From positions 1 to 28,037 of the forward strand of contig URXX01000017.1 in the NCBI GenBank assembly GCA_900551895.1: a DNA stretch of 28,037 bases, in the 5' to 3' direction. The position numbers were made by a program, and so were the translations under genes. The DNA comes from an uncultured Lachnospiraceae bacterium. Lineage in GTDB: Bacteria > Bacillota > Clostridia > Lachnospirales > Lachnospiraceae. Below the pieces are notes generated by a model. It was not told the origin of the DNA and did not search any database. It saw only the letters and a list, made by a program, of their open reading frames with translations. Below are positions 6,465-14,852 of the stretch, piece by piece (within the stretch, counting starts at the first letter, position 1; every line of letters starts with the position of its first letter).

Positions 6465-8498
6465 ATGGGAGCAAAACACGGAAATCTTTCTATTAACAGT
6501 GAAAATATTTTTCCGATTATTAAAAAATGGATGTATTCAGACCACGATATTTTTGTTCGTGAATTAATTTCAAACGGTTGTGATGCAATCACAAAATTGA
6601 AAAAGTTGGATATGATGGGTGAATATTCTATTCCGGAAGATTATAAGGCAAAAATAGAAGTTGTTGTAAATCCGGAAGAGAAAACATTGAAATTTATCGA
6701 TACCGGTATTGGTATGACAGCAGATGAAGTGGAAGAGTATATTACACAGATTGCTTTTTCAGGGGCAACAGAATTTCTTGAAAAATATAAAGATAAAACA
6801 ACTGAAGACGATATGATAGGACACTTTGGATTAGGGTTCTATTCTGCATTTATGGTTGCGGACGAAGTACATATCGATACTCTTTCTTACAAAGAAGGCG
6901 CTGCGCCTGTACATTGGACTTGTGACGGCGGAACAGAATATGATATGGAAGAGGGAACAAAGAACACGGTAGGAACAGAAATTACTCTTTTCCTAAATGA
7001 GGACAGCGTAGCATTTTCTAATGAATATCGCGTAAGAGAAGTGATTGAGAAATACTGTTCTTTCATGCCGGTTGAAATTTTCTTATCAAGAGAAAATGCG
7101 GAACAGGAATACGAAACAATTTTAGAGTCTGAACTTCGCGACGACGATGTAGTTGTTGAACATATCCATGAAGAAGCAAAAATGGAAGAAAAAGAAAATG
7201 AAAACGGCGAAAAAGAAATGGTAGAGGTTTCACCTGCCGTTGATAAAGTGAAAATCAACAAACGTCCGGTATCATTAAGTGATACTACACCGCTTTGGAG
7301 TAAACATCCAAACGAATGTACAAAAGAAGAATATATTGATTTCTACAGAAAAGTGTTTATGGATTACAAAGAACCATTGTTTTGGATTCATTTAAACATG
7401 GACTATCCATTCAATTTAAAAGGAATTTTATACTTCCCGAAAATCAATACAGAGTATGAATCTATCGAAGGAACAATTAAATTGTACAACAATCAGGTAT
7501 TTATCGCAGATAATATTAAGGAAGTTATTCCTGAGTTCCTTATGTTGTTAAAAGGTGTTATTGACTGTCCTGATTTACCGTTAAACGTATCGAGAAGTGC
7601 ATTACAGAATGACGGATTTGTAAATAAAATCGCAGACTACATTTCTAAAAAGGTGGCAGATAAATTATCGGGAATGTGTAAGACAGACAGAGAGTCCTAT
7701 GAAAAATATTGGGATGATATTAGTCCGTTTATCAAATTCGGCTGCTTAAAAGATGAAAAATTCTGCGATAAAATGAGCGATTATATTTTATTCAAGAATT
7801 TAGACCATAAATATATGACGTTAAAAGACCTTGTTCCAGAGGAAGAAAAGACAGAAGAAAATGCTGAGGAAAAGGCAGAAGAGAAAGAAAAAACAACGAT
7901 TTATTATGTGACTGACGAGCAGCAGCAGAGCCAGTACATCAATATGTTCAAAAAAGAAGGAATGGATGCAGTACTTCTTACGCACAACATTGATTCTGCG
8001 TTTATCTCACAGTTGGAACAGAGAAATCAGAATGTAAAATTCCAGCGTATTGATGCGGATTTGACAGAAGGACTTAAAGAGGACGTTTCGGAAGAAGATG
8101 CGAAGGCATTGGAAGAAAAGAAAGAAACGTTGACAGAAGTATTTAGAAAAGCGTTATCAAATGATAAATTGGAAGTCAAAGTGGAAAAACTGAAACATGA
8201 AAATGTAGCGGCAATGGTTACATTATCAGAAGAGTCCAGACGTATGCAGGAAATGATGAGAATGTACAATATGTACGGAATGGATCCGTCTATGTTTGGA
8301 ACAGACGTAACACTTGTGTTAAATGCAAACCACCCATTAGTACAGTATGTATTGGAAAATAAAGAGGGTGAACATACACCGATGTTCTGTCAGCAGTTGT
8401 ATGATTTGGCAATGCTCAGCAATAAACCACTCAATCCGGAAGAGATGACAGCATTTATCAACAGAAGTAATGAAATTATGATGTTGTTAGCAAAATAA
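6465..8498 (+). CDS. htpG: Chaperone protein HtpG (Hsp90)
   Basis: This 677-aa protein is a complete bacterial Hsp90. The N-terminal GHKL ATPase shows FVRELISNGCDA (ATP/Mg residues E33 and N37), DTGIGMT (D79) and the lid-proximal GHFGLGFYSAF (119-129). The middle domain carries DLPLNVSRSALQND with the conserved arginine that contacts ATP phosphate. The C-terminal dimerisation domain ends without MEEVD, as in bacteria. It is about 50 residues longer than E. coli HtpG (624). The extra length includes two acidic stretches: EEKENENGEKEMVE, near 238-252, and an EEKTEENAEEKAEEKEK run near 460-480. The ribosome site is AAGGAG 8 bases before ATG. It is a single-gene unit with its own promoter, CIRCE operator and terminator. 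Confidence 0.98.
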   Translation: MGAKHGNLSINSENIFPIIKKWMYSDHDIFVRELISNGCDAITKLKKLDMMGEYSIPEDYKAKIEVVVNPEEKTLKFIDTGIGMTADEVEEYITQIAFSGATEFLEKYKDKTTEDDMIGHFGLGFYSAFMVADEVHIDTLSYKEGAAPVHWTCDGGTEYDMEEGTKNTVGTEITLFLNEDSVAFSNEYRVREVIEKYCSFMPVEIFLSRENAEQEYETILESELRDDDVVVEHIHEEAKMEEKENENGEKEMVEVSPAVDKVKINKRPVSLSDTTPLWSKHPNECTKEEYIDFYRKVFMDYKEPLFWIHLNMDYPFNLKGILYFPKINTEYESIEGTIKLYNNQVFIADNIKEVIPEFLMLLKGVIDCPDLPLNVSRSALQNDGFVNKIADYISKKVADKLSGMCKTDRESYEKYWDDISPFIKFGCLKDEKFCDKMSDYILFKNLDHKYMTLKDLVPEEEKTEENAEEKAEEKEKTTIYYVTDEQQQSQYINMFKKEGMDAVLLTHNIDSAFISQLEQRNQNVKFQRIDADLTEGLKEDVSEEDAKALEEKKETLTEVFRKALSNDKLEVKVEKLKHENVAAMVTLSEESRRMQEMMRMYNMYGMDPSMFGTDVTLVLNANHPLVQYVLENKEGEHTPMFCQQLYDLAMLSNKPLNPEEMTAFINRSNEIMMLLAK

Positions 8499-8517
8499 TA
8501 GAATAAGTTGAAGAGTT

Positions 8518-8561
8518 AAAGGCGTTGAAATAAATTCATGTGAATTGTTTCAACGCCTTTT
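8518..8561 (+). terminator. Rho-independent terminator of htpG
   Basis: AAAGGCGTTGAAA (8518-8530) pairs perfectly with TTTCAACGCCTTT (8548-8560), followed by a short T end. It lies 20 bases after the htpG stop. Confidence 0.9.
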
Positions 8562-8626
8562 GCTATACATTACCGTTGTATTTTTTGAGCAATATCACTG
8601 AAAATAGAAAATATATATTCCGAAAT

Positions 8627-8655
8627 TTGACATTAATCGACAAAAATAATATAAT
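8627..8655 (+). promoter_or_regulatory. Perfect-consensus sigma-A promoter of the zinc-ribbon/YARHG operon
   Basis: TTGACA (8627-8632), exactly 17 bp and TATAAT (8650-8655): all 12 bases match the housekeeping consensus. Transcription would start near 8662, 27 bases before the first ATG, which has a GAGGAGG ribosome site. Confidence 0.88.
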
Positions 8656-8688
8656 TAATTAAAAATACAATTATGAGGAGGAAGTAGT

Positions 8689-9540
8689 ATGGCAAAATTT
8701 TGTACGAAATGTGGAAGAAAGTTAGAAGAAGGCGAAGTTTGTACTTGTCAGCAGGAGAGTAACACTTATGCAGAACAGCAGACACCTGTATCGGATGAGA
8801 CTGTACAACAGCCGAGAGAACCGCAGCCGGAAAGTTGGAACCAAGGACAGCAGACGGCAAATGCGACAGGTGAGAAAACAAAAGAAGCGGAATGGATTAG
8901 TCAGAAAAGTACGATTGTAGTAAACGAAACGAAGAACGTATTTGCTAAAATTATTCCATTGCTAAAGCATCCTGTTACAGAAACAAAGAAAATTGCAGAC
9001 GGTAAATCAAGTGTACCCGGAATTGAATTTATAGCGATTAAGGCAGTGGTCGTTCTTATTTTCACAATTATTATGCTTGTGAGAATAGATTCAACATTGG
9101 GCGGATTTGTGGAGATACCAAAAGCGACTATCATCATTATGGCGATTCTTTTGACTTTGGGAGCAGATTGCCTTGAAGCGTTGATGTTGAAAGTGTTCTC
9201 AGGGGTGTTTAACGGCGTGACAGAGCAAAGTGCAATGTTTTCTGTTGTAGGAACGAGAGCCTTATATGAAACAATTGTTTGGATTGTAGTGGGAATTGTA
9301 GGTTTGTTATCAGCAAGTTTTGGACTTATTCTTTTCGGATTGGCAGCGGTTTTATTCCCAATAGTTGAATTTGGAAGTTATCGTACACTTGTGCAGACAA
9401 GCGAAGACCGTAAAGTTTATGCATATTTTGTTGCGAAAGTAATTATGACGGTAATCCTTTACAGTGTAATGTATTTGTTTGCAAAAGAAGTTTTATCAAG
9501 TGTATTGGGAGCAGCCTTGGGCGGATTAATGCACTTTTAG
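8689..9540 (+). CDS. Zinc-ribbon membrane protein
   Basis: This 283-aa protein starts with a small zinc ribbon: C5 and C8, then C18 and C20 (CTKCG ... VCTC). A Gln/Pro-rich low-complexity linker follows (about 25-75). The rest is a hydrophobic region with about five predicted membrane segments (near 108-130, 143-165, 190-225 counted as two, and 250-275). The family function is not known to me. Such N-terminal zinc ribbons are common on Firmicutes membrane proteins and probably sit in the cytoplasm. It is first of three genes in one direction, 27 bases before the YARHG gene, behind a perfect promoter. The ribosome site GAGGAGG is very strong. High expression of a small membrane complex is a reasonable inference. 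Confidence 0.75.
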   Translation: MAKFCTKCGRKLEEGEVCTCQQESNTYAEQQTPVSDETVQQPREPQPESWNQGQQTANATGEKTKEAEWISQKSTIVVNETKNVFAKIIPLLKHPVTETKKIADGKSSVPGIEFIAIKAVVVLIFTIIMLVRIDSTLGGFVEIPKATIIIMAILLTLGADCLEALMLKVFSGVFNGVTEQSAMFSVVGTRALYETIVWIVVGIVGLLSASFGLILFGLAAVLFPIVEFGSYRTLVQTSEDRKVYAYFVAKVIMTVILYSVMYLFAKEVLSSVLGAALGGLMHF

Positions 9541-9567
9541 AATACGTTAGAAAAAGGAGTTGGCATT

Positions 9568-10122
9568 ATGGGAGGAAAGAAAAAAGTAATTGCTGTTGTA
9601 CTTGGCATTATTGATGTGTTACTCGTTGTTGCACTTGTATCTACATTTTTCATTACGGGTAGTGCAGAGAAATCGGTTAAGGCAAAGTGGAATGAAAAGT
9701 TTAAACCGAATGCGCCTACATATGCGGAGATAGATGAAACAGAGGAATATCAGTCAAATAAGAAGATTTCGTTTGACGGAAAGAAAATTACGGCTACAGG
9801 CAGTACGGCAGAGAAAAATACGGCAGAGCCAAAAGCGGAATTGGTATTTCCTGAAAGTGATAAGGCATTGCTTACCGATGAGCAGATTAATGAAAAAGTA
9901 AAAGATAAACAGACACTCAGACTGGCAATTAATGAAATCTATGCACGGCACGGTTATCAGTTTACGGCAGAGGAATATACAAACCACTTCAATCAATTTG
10001 ATTGGTACAAAAATATGCCAAAAGAGGCGGATATGAATAAAGTCAGTGCGGGCTTTTCTGAGATAGAAAAGAAAAATGTGGAAAAATTACAGGCATACTC
10101 AAATACGAAAGGCTGGTCTTAA
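9568..10122 (+). CDS. YARHG domain protein, membrane-anchored
   Basis: This 184-aa protein has one N-terminal membrane segment (7-29) that would leave the rest outside the cell. A low-complexity spacer follows to about residue 110. A YARHG domain occupies about 113-178, with the name-giving INEIYARHGYQF at 121-132 and the FDWYKNMP pattern behind it. YARHG domains occur in extracellular or periplasmic proteins of many bacteria. Their biochemical role is not established. The gene lies between two zinc-ribbon membrane protein genes, with gaps of 27 and 12 bases, so the three are almost certainly co-transcribed. An AAAAGGAG ribosome site precedes the ATG. Confidence 0.85.
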   Translation: MGGKKKVIAVVLGIIDVLLVVALVSTFFITGSAEKSVKAKWNEKFKPNAPTYAEIDETEEYQSNKKISFDGKKITATGSTAEKNTAEPKAELVFPESDKALLTDEQINEKVKDKQTLRLAINEIYARHGYQFTAEEYTNHFNQFDWYKNMPKEADMNKVSAGFSEIEKKNVEKLQAYSNTKGWS

Positions 10123-10134
10123 GGGGGTGAAGAG

Positions 10135-11367
10135 ATGTTTTGTGCAAATTGCGGAGCAAAATGTGGAGATGAAGATTTATTTTGCGGAGAATGTGGTGCT
10201 TCTTTAGCGGAGTATCGGGAAGAAAATGATAATGCCGCAGTGGAAAAAGAAGCGGACGAACAGTTTGAAAGAAGTGTGGAAATGCCTGCACAGAAACCAA
10301 AAGTTTCTAAAATGAGTTTGCTTTTGGTTGCAGAAGCGGTTATTATGGCAGCGTTGGTAGTCGGTATTTATTTTTCCTTAGATAAGAAATACTCGGCAGA
10401 AACAACGGCGTTAGAATACTGGAAGGCAAAGGCAGGATGTGAATGGAGTAAAGTATACGACTGTTATTCTTTTGGCAAGGAAGAGATGTTAAGTAAACAG
10501 ATGTATGTGAATGCACATGCACAGGACGATAAGCCGATAAAATATCAGTCAGTAGAAGCGAAAGCAAGCCGCAATTCAAAAGATGCAGACACGGTTACAT
10601 ATGGAATAACATATCGGGAAACAGGAAGCGGAGATGAAGAATATGAAACAGTTTCTCTTATAAAAGGAGAGAAAAAGTTTTTATTTTGGAATGAATGGAA
10701 TGTAGTTCCTGAAGACGAGGTTATTAACGAATGGAGCATAACCGTTCCTGAAAATGCAACAGTAAAATTAAACGGCGAGAAAATCGAGGACAGCAAATCT
10801 TCTGAACAGGAGGGCATGAAGCAGGCAACAATTCCTAGTCTGTTTCAAGGACAATATCAGTTGGAAGTGTCGGAAGAAGGAATGGAATCTTACAGAGATA
10901 TTATAGAGATAGATTCGGCTACCTTTGGAGAAAGTATTACGCTTGTTCCGACGGAAGAAGAAAAAGAAAAATTAGCGGAGCAGTTTGGAAAAGATTTAGA
11001 GAAAATTCTAACTTCAGCAGTTGCTAAAGAAGATTTTAGCAAAATGAGAGAACTTTTTTCAGAGGAAGCAATGAAACGTTCCTTTATCAAATCCTCTTAT
11101 GAAGAACTTTACAGGATTATGGACACGGAGGGTACAGTAATTCAATCTTTTGATATTTCCGATATTAAAATGACTTTGGAGAATTATTACGACAACAAAT
11201 TGTCATTCGATGTTTCTATGAAAATTAAGACAACTTCTAAAAGATTTTGGTCAGAACAACCGGAAACAGAAGAAAAGGAAAGTGAAGAAACAGTAACGTA
11301 CGTTAAGGAAAAAGACGGCTGGAAATTGCAAAATTTTCCGATTTCATACTACGATCTTCTCTATTAA
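10135..11367 (+). CDS. Zinc-ribbon, TcaA/YvbJ-like membrane protein
   Basis: This 410-aa protein has a cytoplasmic zinc ribbon (C3, C6, C17, C20), a charged linker, one membrane segment (61-80) and a large extracellular part. That part begins with an ALEYWKAKAGCEWSKVYDCY helical segment like an NTF2-type module. A small beta domain (VPENATVKLNGEKI ... YQLEVS, about 200-265) resembles the PEGA-like domains of TcaA. The end is another NTF2-like module (about 275-408, finishing TVTYVKEKDGWKLQNF). This order matches the S. aureus TcaA and B. subtilis YvbJ type, linked in staphylococci to glycopeptide susceptibility. The match is by domain plan, not by close sequence. It is the last gene of its operon, and GGGGGTG precedes the ATG. 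The last codons and stop lie inside the terminator palindrome. Confidence 0.75.
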   Translation: MFCANCGAKCGDEDLFCGECGASLAEYREENDNAAVEKEADEQFERSVEMPAQKPKVSKMSLLLVAEAVIMAALVVGIYFSLDKKYSAETTALEYWKAKAGCEWSKVYDCYSFGKEEMLSKQMYVNAHAQDDKPIKYQSVEAKASRNSKDADTVTYGITYRETGSGDEEYETVSLIKGEKKFLFWNEWNVVPEDEVINEWSITVPENATVKLNGEKIEDSKSSEQEGMKQATIPSLFQGQYQLEVSEEGMESYRDIIEIDSATFGESITLVPTEEEKEKLAEQFGKDLEKILTSAVAKEDFSKMRELFSEEAMKRSFIKSSYEELYRIMDTEGTVIQSFDISDIKMTLENYYDNKLSFDVSMKIKTTSKRFWSEQPETEEKESEETVTYVKEKDGWKLQNFPISYYDLLY

Positions 11368-11401
11368 AAAAGGACACTCAGTGTCCTTTTTTAATAGAGA
11401 A
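11357..11401. terminator. Bidirectional terminator, 45-nt perfect palindrome
   Basis: Two 22-base arms pair without mismatch around a single central base (11379). The GC core is GGACACT/AGTGTCC, flanked by A6/T6 tracts, so both strands end in a T run. It serves the TcaA-like gene from the left and the amidase gene from the right. It contains the stop codon of the former and ends one base before the stop of the latter. Confidence 0.93.
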
Positions 11402-12184
11402 TTATTTGAAATAAGCATCAATTCCATCAGCAATTCCCGAAACCATGCGATGTTGTATATCCGAATTTTGCATGGCTTTGTCTTCTGACGGATTTGTCAT
11501 AAATCCCAGTTCAATGATAGTAACGGGAAGTTTGCACCAGTTAATACCGCTCATTGTGTCGCTTGTAAGTACACCTCTGTTTTTAAAACCGGTTGCGTTG
11601 CAGTAAGAGGAGAGGACAGACTCGGAAAGTTTGCGGGAGGCGTCAGCAATCTCTTTTACATAACGGTTATTTTTGGAGGGGGCTATAGTGAGAGCGCCGG
11701 ACACCGATTGATTGTTATCGCCGTTTGCGTGTACACGGATAAAAATATCGGCGTTGGAGCGGTTGGCAATTTCAGCACGCTCGGCATTGCTGATGTTGAC
11801 ATCATTTTTCTCTCGAATCATAATAACCTGATAGCCACGCTCTAATAATTCCTGTTTCAATAAAAGGGAAATATCTAAGGTAAGTTGATACTCAGGAACT
11901 TTTGTGGATATTCCGGAAGTACCTCCGGCAACTTTTGCTTTCATTTCAGAAGCATTCGGTCCGATTGGCTCACGCTCACTATTTCCTTTTTGCTGGTGAC
12001 CTGCATCAATTACAACCGTATGTTGTTTTGGTTTTGCCGGAGTGATTTTAGGCAATGTGAGTTTAGGAAGTAGAGTTTTTGGAGGTTGTATGTTAGTTAG
12101 TGTTGATGCTGCTAAGGAAGAGGAACAGCCTGATAAAACAAGACAAAAGCCGATCAGTATAAAAATCTTTTTCAATCTTTTCAT
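11402..12184 (-). CDS. N-acetylmuramoyl-L-alanine amidase, lipoprotein
   Basis: This 260-aa protein of the Amidase_3 family cuts the bond between N-acetylmuramic acid and the stem peptide. A lipoprotein signal (lipobox LSGC, C20) anchors it to the outer face of the membrane. Catalytic-domain motifs are VVIDAGH (H63), REPIGPN (E72) and RVHANGD (H152), which give the three zinc ligands, and IIELGF (E225), the catalytic glutamate. All are intact. There is no wall-binding repeat. The proline-rich linker (31-54) separates lipid and domain. Family members act in cell separation, spore-cortex work or wall turnover, and which applies is not visible. Its start follows a strong GAGGTGATG site directly after the DUF gene stop. 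It is the last gene of a three-gene operon with a MATE transporter. Confidence 0.93.
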   Translation of the reverse strand: MKRLKKIFILIGFCLVLSGCSSSLAASTLTNIQPPKTLLPKLTLPKITPAKPKQHTVVIDAGHQQKGNSEREPIGPNASEMKAKVAGGTSGISTKVPEYQLTLDISLLLKQELLERGYQVIMIREKNDVNISNAERAEIANRSNADIFIRVHANGDNNQSVSGALTIAPSKNNRYVKEIADASRKLSESVLSSYCNATGFKNRGVLTSDTMSGINWCKLPVTIIELGFMTNPSEDKAMQNSDIQHRMVSGIADGIDAYFK

Positions 12185-12673
12185 TTACATCACCTCAAAT
12201 CCAATCTCTTTCTGTGTAAAGAACTTCTGCACCATTTTATCCCAAGCCTCTTCCAAAGACTTGTCCATAGTGAAAAGGTTCATGGAAGTTCCGGTGACAC
12301 ATTTCAGAGAAGTACCGTCGTAAGAAATATTCAAATATAATCCCTGAACGTCCTGTGGGGTAAAGGATAAATCCTGCTGTTTTAAAAGTTTTTCGATATT
12401 AGGTTCAGATAACCCAAACACAAATTTAAAACGGAGGGGAGTGCGTTTTCCGCGGATAAGGGAGAAGCAATATTCTCTCAAATCTTTCCACAAAGAATAA
12501 GTGCGTTCTGGAACCATATCTTTGTCGAAAAAATCTTTTTGCAGTCTTCCGTTCATTGTAAAAGTATTAAATGTAACAATTTCTCCTTCCACGAAAAGGA
12601 AAGTGTCAAATGTTTCGGAGAGAAGAAGTTTTGACATAAACTCCTTCACCTCAGGAATAGATAATAAAATCAT
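12185..12673 (-). CDS. Conserved hypothetical protein, DUF5721-like
   Basis: This 162-aa protein has no signal peptide or membrane segment. It opens with SIPEVKEFMSKLLLSETFDTFLFVEGEIVTFNTFTMNGRLQKDFF. I associate that pattern, from memory and without certainty, with the DUF5721 family of Lachnospiraceae. I know of no assigned function. The gene is packed tightly: its ribosome site CGGAGG is inside the end of the MATE gene (2-base gap), and the amidase gene follows directly. Co-transcription is clear. Involvement in wall biology is only a guess from the neighbour. Confidence 0.75.
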   Translation of the reverse strand: MILLSIPEVKEFMSKLLLSETFDTFLFVEGEIVTFNTFTMNGRLQKDFFDKDMVPERTYSLWKDLREYCFSLIRGKRTPLRFKFVFGLSEPNIEKLLKQQDLSFTPQDVQGLYLNISYDGTSLKCVTGTSMNLFTMDKSLEEAWDKMVQKFFTQKEIGFEVM

Positions 12674-12675
12674 AT

Positions 12676-13986
12676 TTACCTCCGTTTCAGAAAATAGATA
12701 CCAAGTCCGAGTGTGATAAATTCAGCCAAAGGCACGGCAGCCCATATTCCCGTTACGCCGAAGAAGAGAGGAAGAATATAGACGAACGCTATACTCAGTA
12801 CGCAACTTTTCATCAGACAGAGAAAAAGGGAAATCTGCGGTTTTACTGTGGACTGAAAATATCCGACAATAAACATATTAAGCCCGATAACAAAAAATCC
12901 CGTAAAGTAAATGCGGATTGCCGTCGGGGAAAGCGCCAGTATTTCAGCGTTAGGGTTCAGGAAAATATTTGTAAACATATTCGGAACAATTAAGCCGAGT
13001 ATGGCAGGGACAGAACAGATAAGAAAAGCGGTTCTAAGCCCTAATTTTTTTACGATGTGAATACGGTTATATAATCCTGCACCGTGATTGATAGAAATAA
13101 TCGGTTGGGAAGCCTGATTGATTCCGTTGCACAGACAAATAACAACAATAGATGTATTTGCGATAACACCGTACATCGCTACCCCCACATCGCCGATATA
13201 TTTTAAAATTTGTATGTTGAAGAAAAACATAACAACTCCGGAGGACATTTCTAAAATAAAACTGGTAAATCCGTTTTGAAAAATCTGTTTTACAAAGGAA
13301 AAGGAAAGTCCGTTTAATGTAAAATGCAACCCATTTTTCTTGGAGAAAAAATGGAAAAGCAGAATGCAGGTTGTAATGGTTGTTCCGATAACGCTTGCAA
13401 TGGAAGCCCCTGCCATTTTCATATCAAAAGTAAAAACGAAAAGAATATCCAAAAATACATTTGAAATTCCTCCGGTTACAACGGCAAACATAGAAAGTTT
13501 AGGCGCACCGTCATTTCGGACAAAGGTTTGCAAAAATGTGGAGAAGGAGAAAAATCCAAGTCCCCATATCACGTAAGGCGCATAGTCCATAATGTATGGC
13601 AAAGTGACTTTTGTTGCACCTAGAAAGCGTGCAATATCTTCCATAAAAATAAGAAAGAGTACCATATAAAGAATGCTTGTAACTGCATTTAACAGTACGG
13701 CGGTAGTGAAATATCGGTCTCCGGTTTGATTATCGCCTTTTCCGCGGGCGATAGACATTAATACGGAACCGCCGACACCGAATAATAATCCTGTTCCGAA
13801 GAAAACGTTAAAAAGCGGCAATACGATATTTAAGGCAGCCATTGCGTCCGCTCCGATGCCTTTTCCGATAATAATCGTATCTGCCAATACATAAATAGAC
13901 GTTACCATTGTTCCGCATATGGATGGGAAAAGGTAACGAAAAAAGATTTTGGAAACAGGTTCTTCCGTAAATGATTTGATATTCAT
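12676..13986 (-). CDS. MATE family multidrug/cation antiporter
   Basis: This 436-aa integral membrane protein has about 12 predicted helices in two related halves, the usual MATE length and layout. The N-terminal EPVSKIFFRYLFPSICGTMVTSIYVLADTIIIGKGIGADAMAALNI region is typical of the family (FxxxxPxxxxxxxxxxYxxxDxxxVGxxxGxxAxAA). MATE proteins export drugs or metabolites in exchange for sodium or protons. The substrate here is unknown. The start has AAAAAGGAG 8 bases upstream. It is first gene of the leftward operon and divergent from rluF. Confidence 0.93.
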   Translation of the reverse strand: MNIKSFTEEPVSKIFFRYLFPSICGTMVTSIYVLADTIIIGKGIGADAMAALNIVLPLFNVFFGTGLLFGVGGSVLMSIARGKGDNQTGDRYFTTAVLLNAVTSILYMVLFLIFMEDIARFLGATKVTLPYIMDYAPYVIWGLGFFSFSTFLQTFVRNDGAPKLSMFAVVTGGISNVFLDILFVFTFDMKMAGASIASVIGTTITTCILLFHFFSKKNGLHFTLNGLSFSFVKQIFQNGFTSFILEMSSGVVMFFFNIQILKYIGDVGVAMYGVIANTSIVVICLCNGINQASQPIISINHGAGLYNRIHIVKKLGLRTAFLICSVPAILGLIVPNMFTNIFLNPNAEILALSPTAIRIYFTGFFVIGLNMFIVGYFQSTVKPQISLFLCLMKSCVLSIAFVYILPLFFGVTGIWAAVPLAEFITLGLGIYFLKRR

Positions 13987-14020
13987 AATCTGCTCCTTTT
14001 TGAGATTTACTATGGGCTAT

Positions 14021-14029
14021 ATTATAGCA
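14021..14029 (-). promoter_or_regulatory. Extended -10 promoter of the MATE operon
   Basis: Read on the minus strand, TGCTATAAT gives a TG-n-TATAAT extended -10 with a weak -35 (TTTCAA near 14044-14049). It lies 35 bases upstream of the MATE start and back-to-back with the rluF promoter. Confidence 0.65.
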
Positions 14030-14035
14030 GAAACA

Positions 14036-14064
14036 TTGACTTTTTGAAAGTAAAACAGTATCAT
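14036..14064 (+). promoter_or_regulatory. Sigma-A promoter of the rluF-ligA-clpX operon
   Basis: TTGACT (14036-14041), 17 bp and TATCAT (14059-14064), each box one base off consensus. It overlaps the region used by the divergent MATE promoter. Confidence 0.65.
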
Positions 14065-14099
14065 AAACCTATGCGTTTAAATAGCGGGGAGAAAGAAAA

Positions 14100-14852
14100 A
14101 TGAAAGAAGAATTAATTCGTTTAAATAAATTTTTAAGTGAGGCCGGCGTCTGTTCAAGACGGGAGGCAGACAGGCTGATAGAGGCGGGCAAAGTTTTTGT
14201 GGACGGCAGACGTGCGGAAACAGGCATGAAAGTTTCGCCCAATCAGGAAGTGAAAGTCGGAAAGAAAGTTGTCAGTAAAGGCAATGAAATGGTACTTTTG
14301 GCGGTCAATAAACCGGTGGGGATTGTCTGCACGGAGGAAAAGAAAGAGAAAAACAATATTATCCGCTTTCTGAATTATCCGACAAGGGTAACGTATATCG
14401 GACGATTGGATAAAGACTCGGAAGGGCTTTTGCTTATGACGAACAACGGCGACATTATTAATAAAATGATGCGGGCGGGAAACCGACATGAGAAAGAGTA
14501 CAAAGTAACGGTCAATAGACCGATTACACCGGAATTTATTGAGAAAATGGGGCAGGGCGTTCCGATTTTAGATACGGTGACAAGACCGTGTAAAGTAAAG
14601 GCTATCGGAAAATATAAATTCAATATTATATTAACGCAAGGGTTAAACAGGCAAATTCGCAGAATGTGTGAATATTTTGGCTACAAGGTGACAAGACTGG
14701 AAAGAGTGCGTGTGATGAATATTGAATTGGGCAATCTGAAATCAGGCGAGTATAGAAAAGTGACGGATGCAGAAATAAAAGAATTGTATGAGTTGATTAA
14801 AGATTCATCAAATGAGACCGTTATGGAACAGGAGTTAAGGCATGACAGATAA
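14100..14852 (+). CDS. rluF: 23S rRNA pseudouridine synthase, RluF type
   Basis: This 250-aa protein has an N-terminal S4 RNA-binding domain (LNKFLSEAGVCSRREADRLIEAGKV, about 7-60) and an RsuA-family catalytic domain. The catalytic aspartate is in GRLDKDSEGL. The closest pattern I know is E. coli RluF: NKPVGIVCT, NRHEKEYKVTV, GVPILDTVT, QGLNRQIRRMCEYFGY and RVRVMNI all fit RluF better than RluB or RsuA. RluF modifies U2604 of 23S rRNA. Site specificity is inferred, not shown. A GGGGAGAAAG site precedes the ATG. The gene overlaps ligA by 11 bases, so translation is coupled. Confidence 0.88.
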   Translation: MKEELIRLNKFLSEAGVCSRREADRLIEAGKVFVDGRRAETGMKVSPNQEVKVGKKVVSKGNEMVLLAVNKPVGIVCTEEKKEKNNIIRFLNYPTRVTYIGRLDKDSEGLLLMTNNGDIINKMMRAGNRHEKEYKVTVNRPITPEFIEKMGQGVPILDTVTRPCKVKAIGKYKFNIILTQGLNRQIRRMCEYFGYKVTRLERVRVMNIELGNLKSGEYRKVTDAEIKELYELIKDSSNETVMEQELRHDR

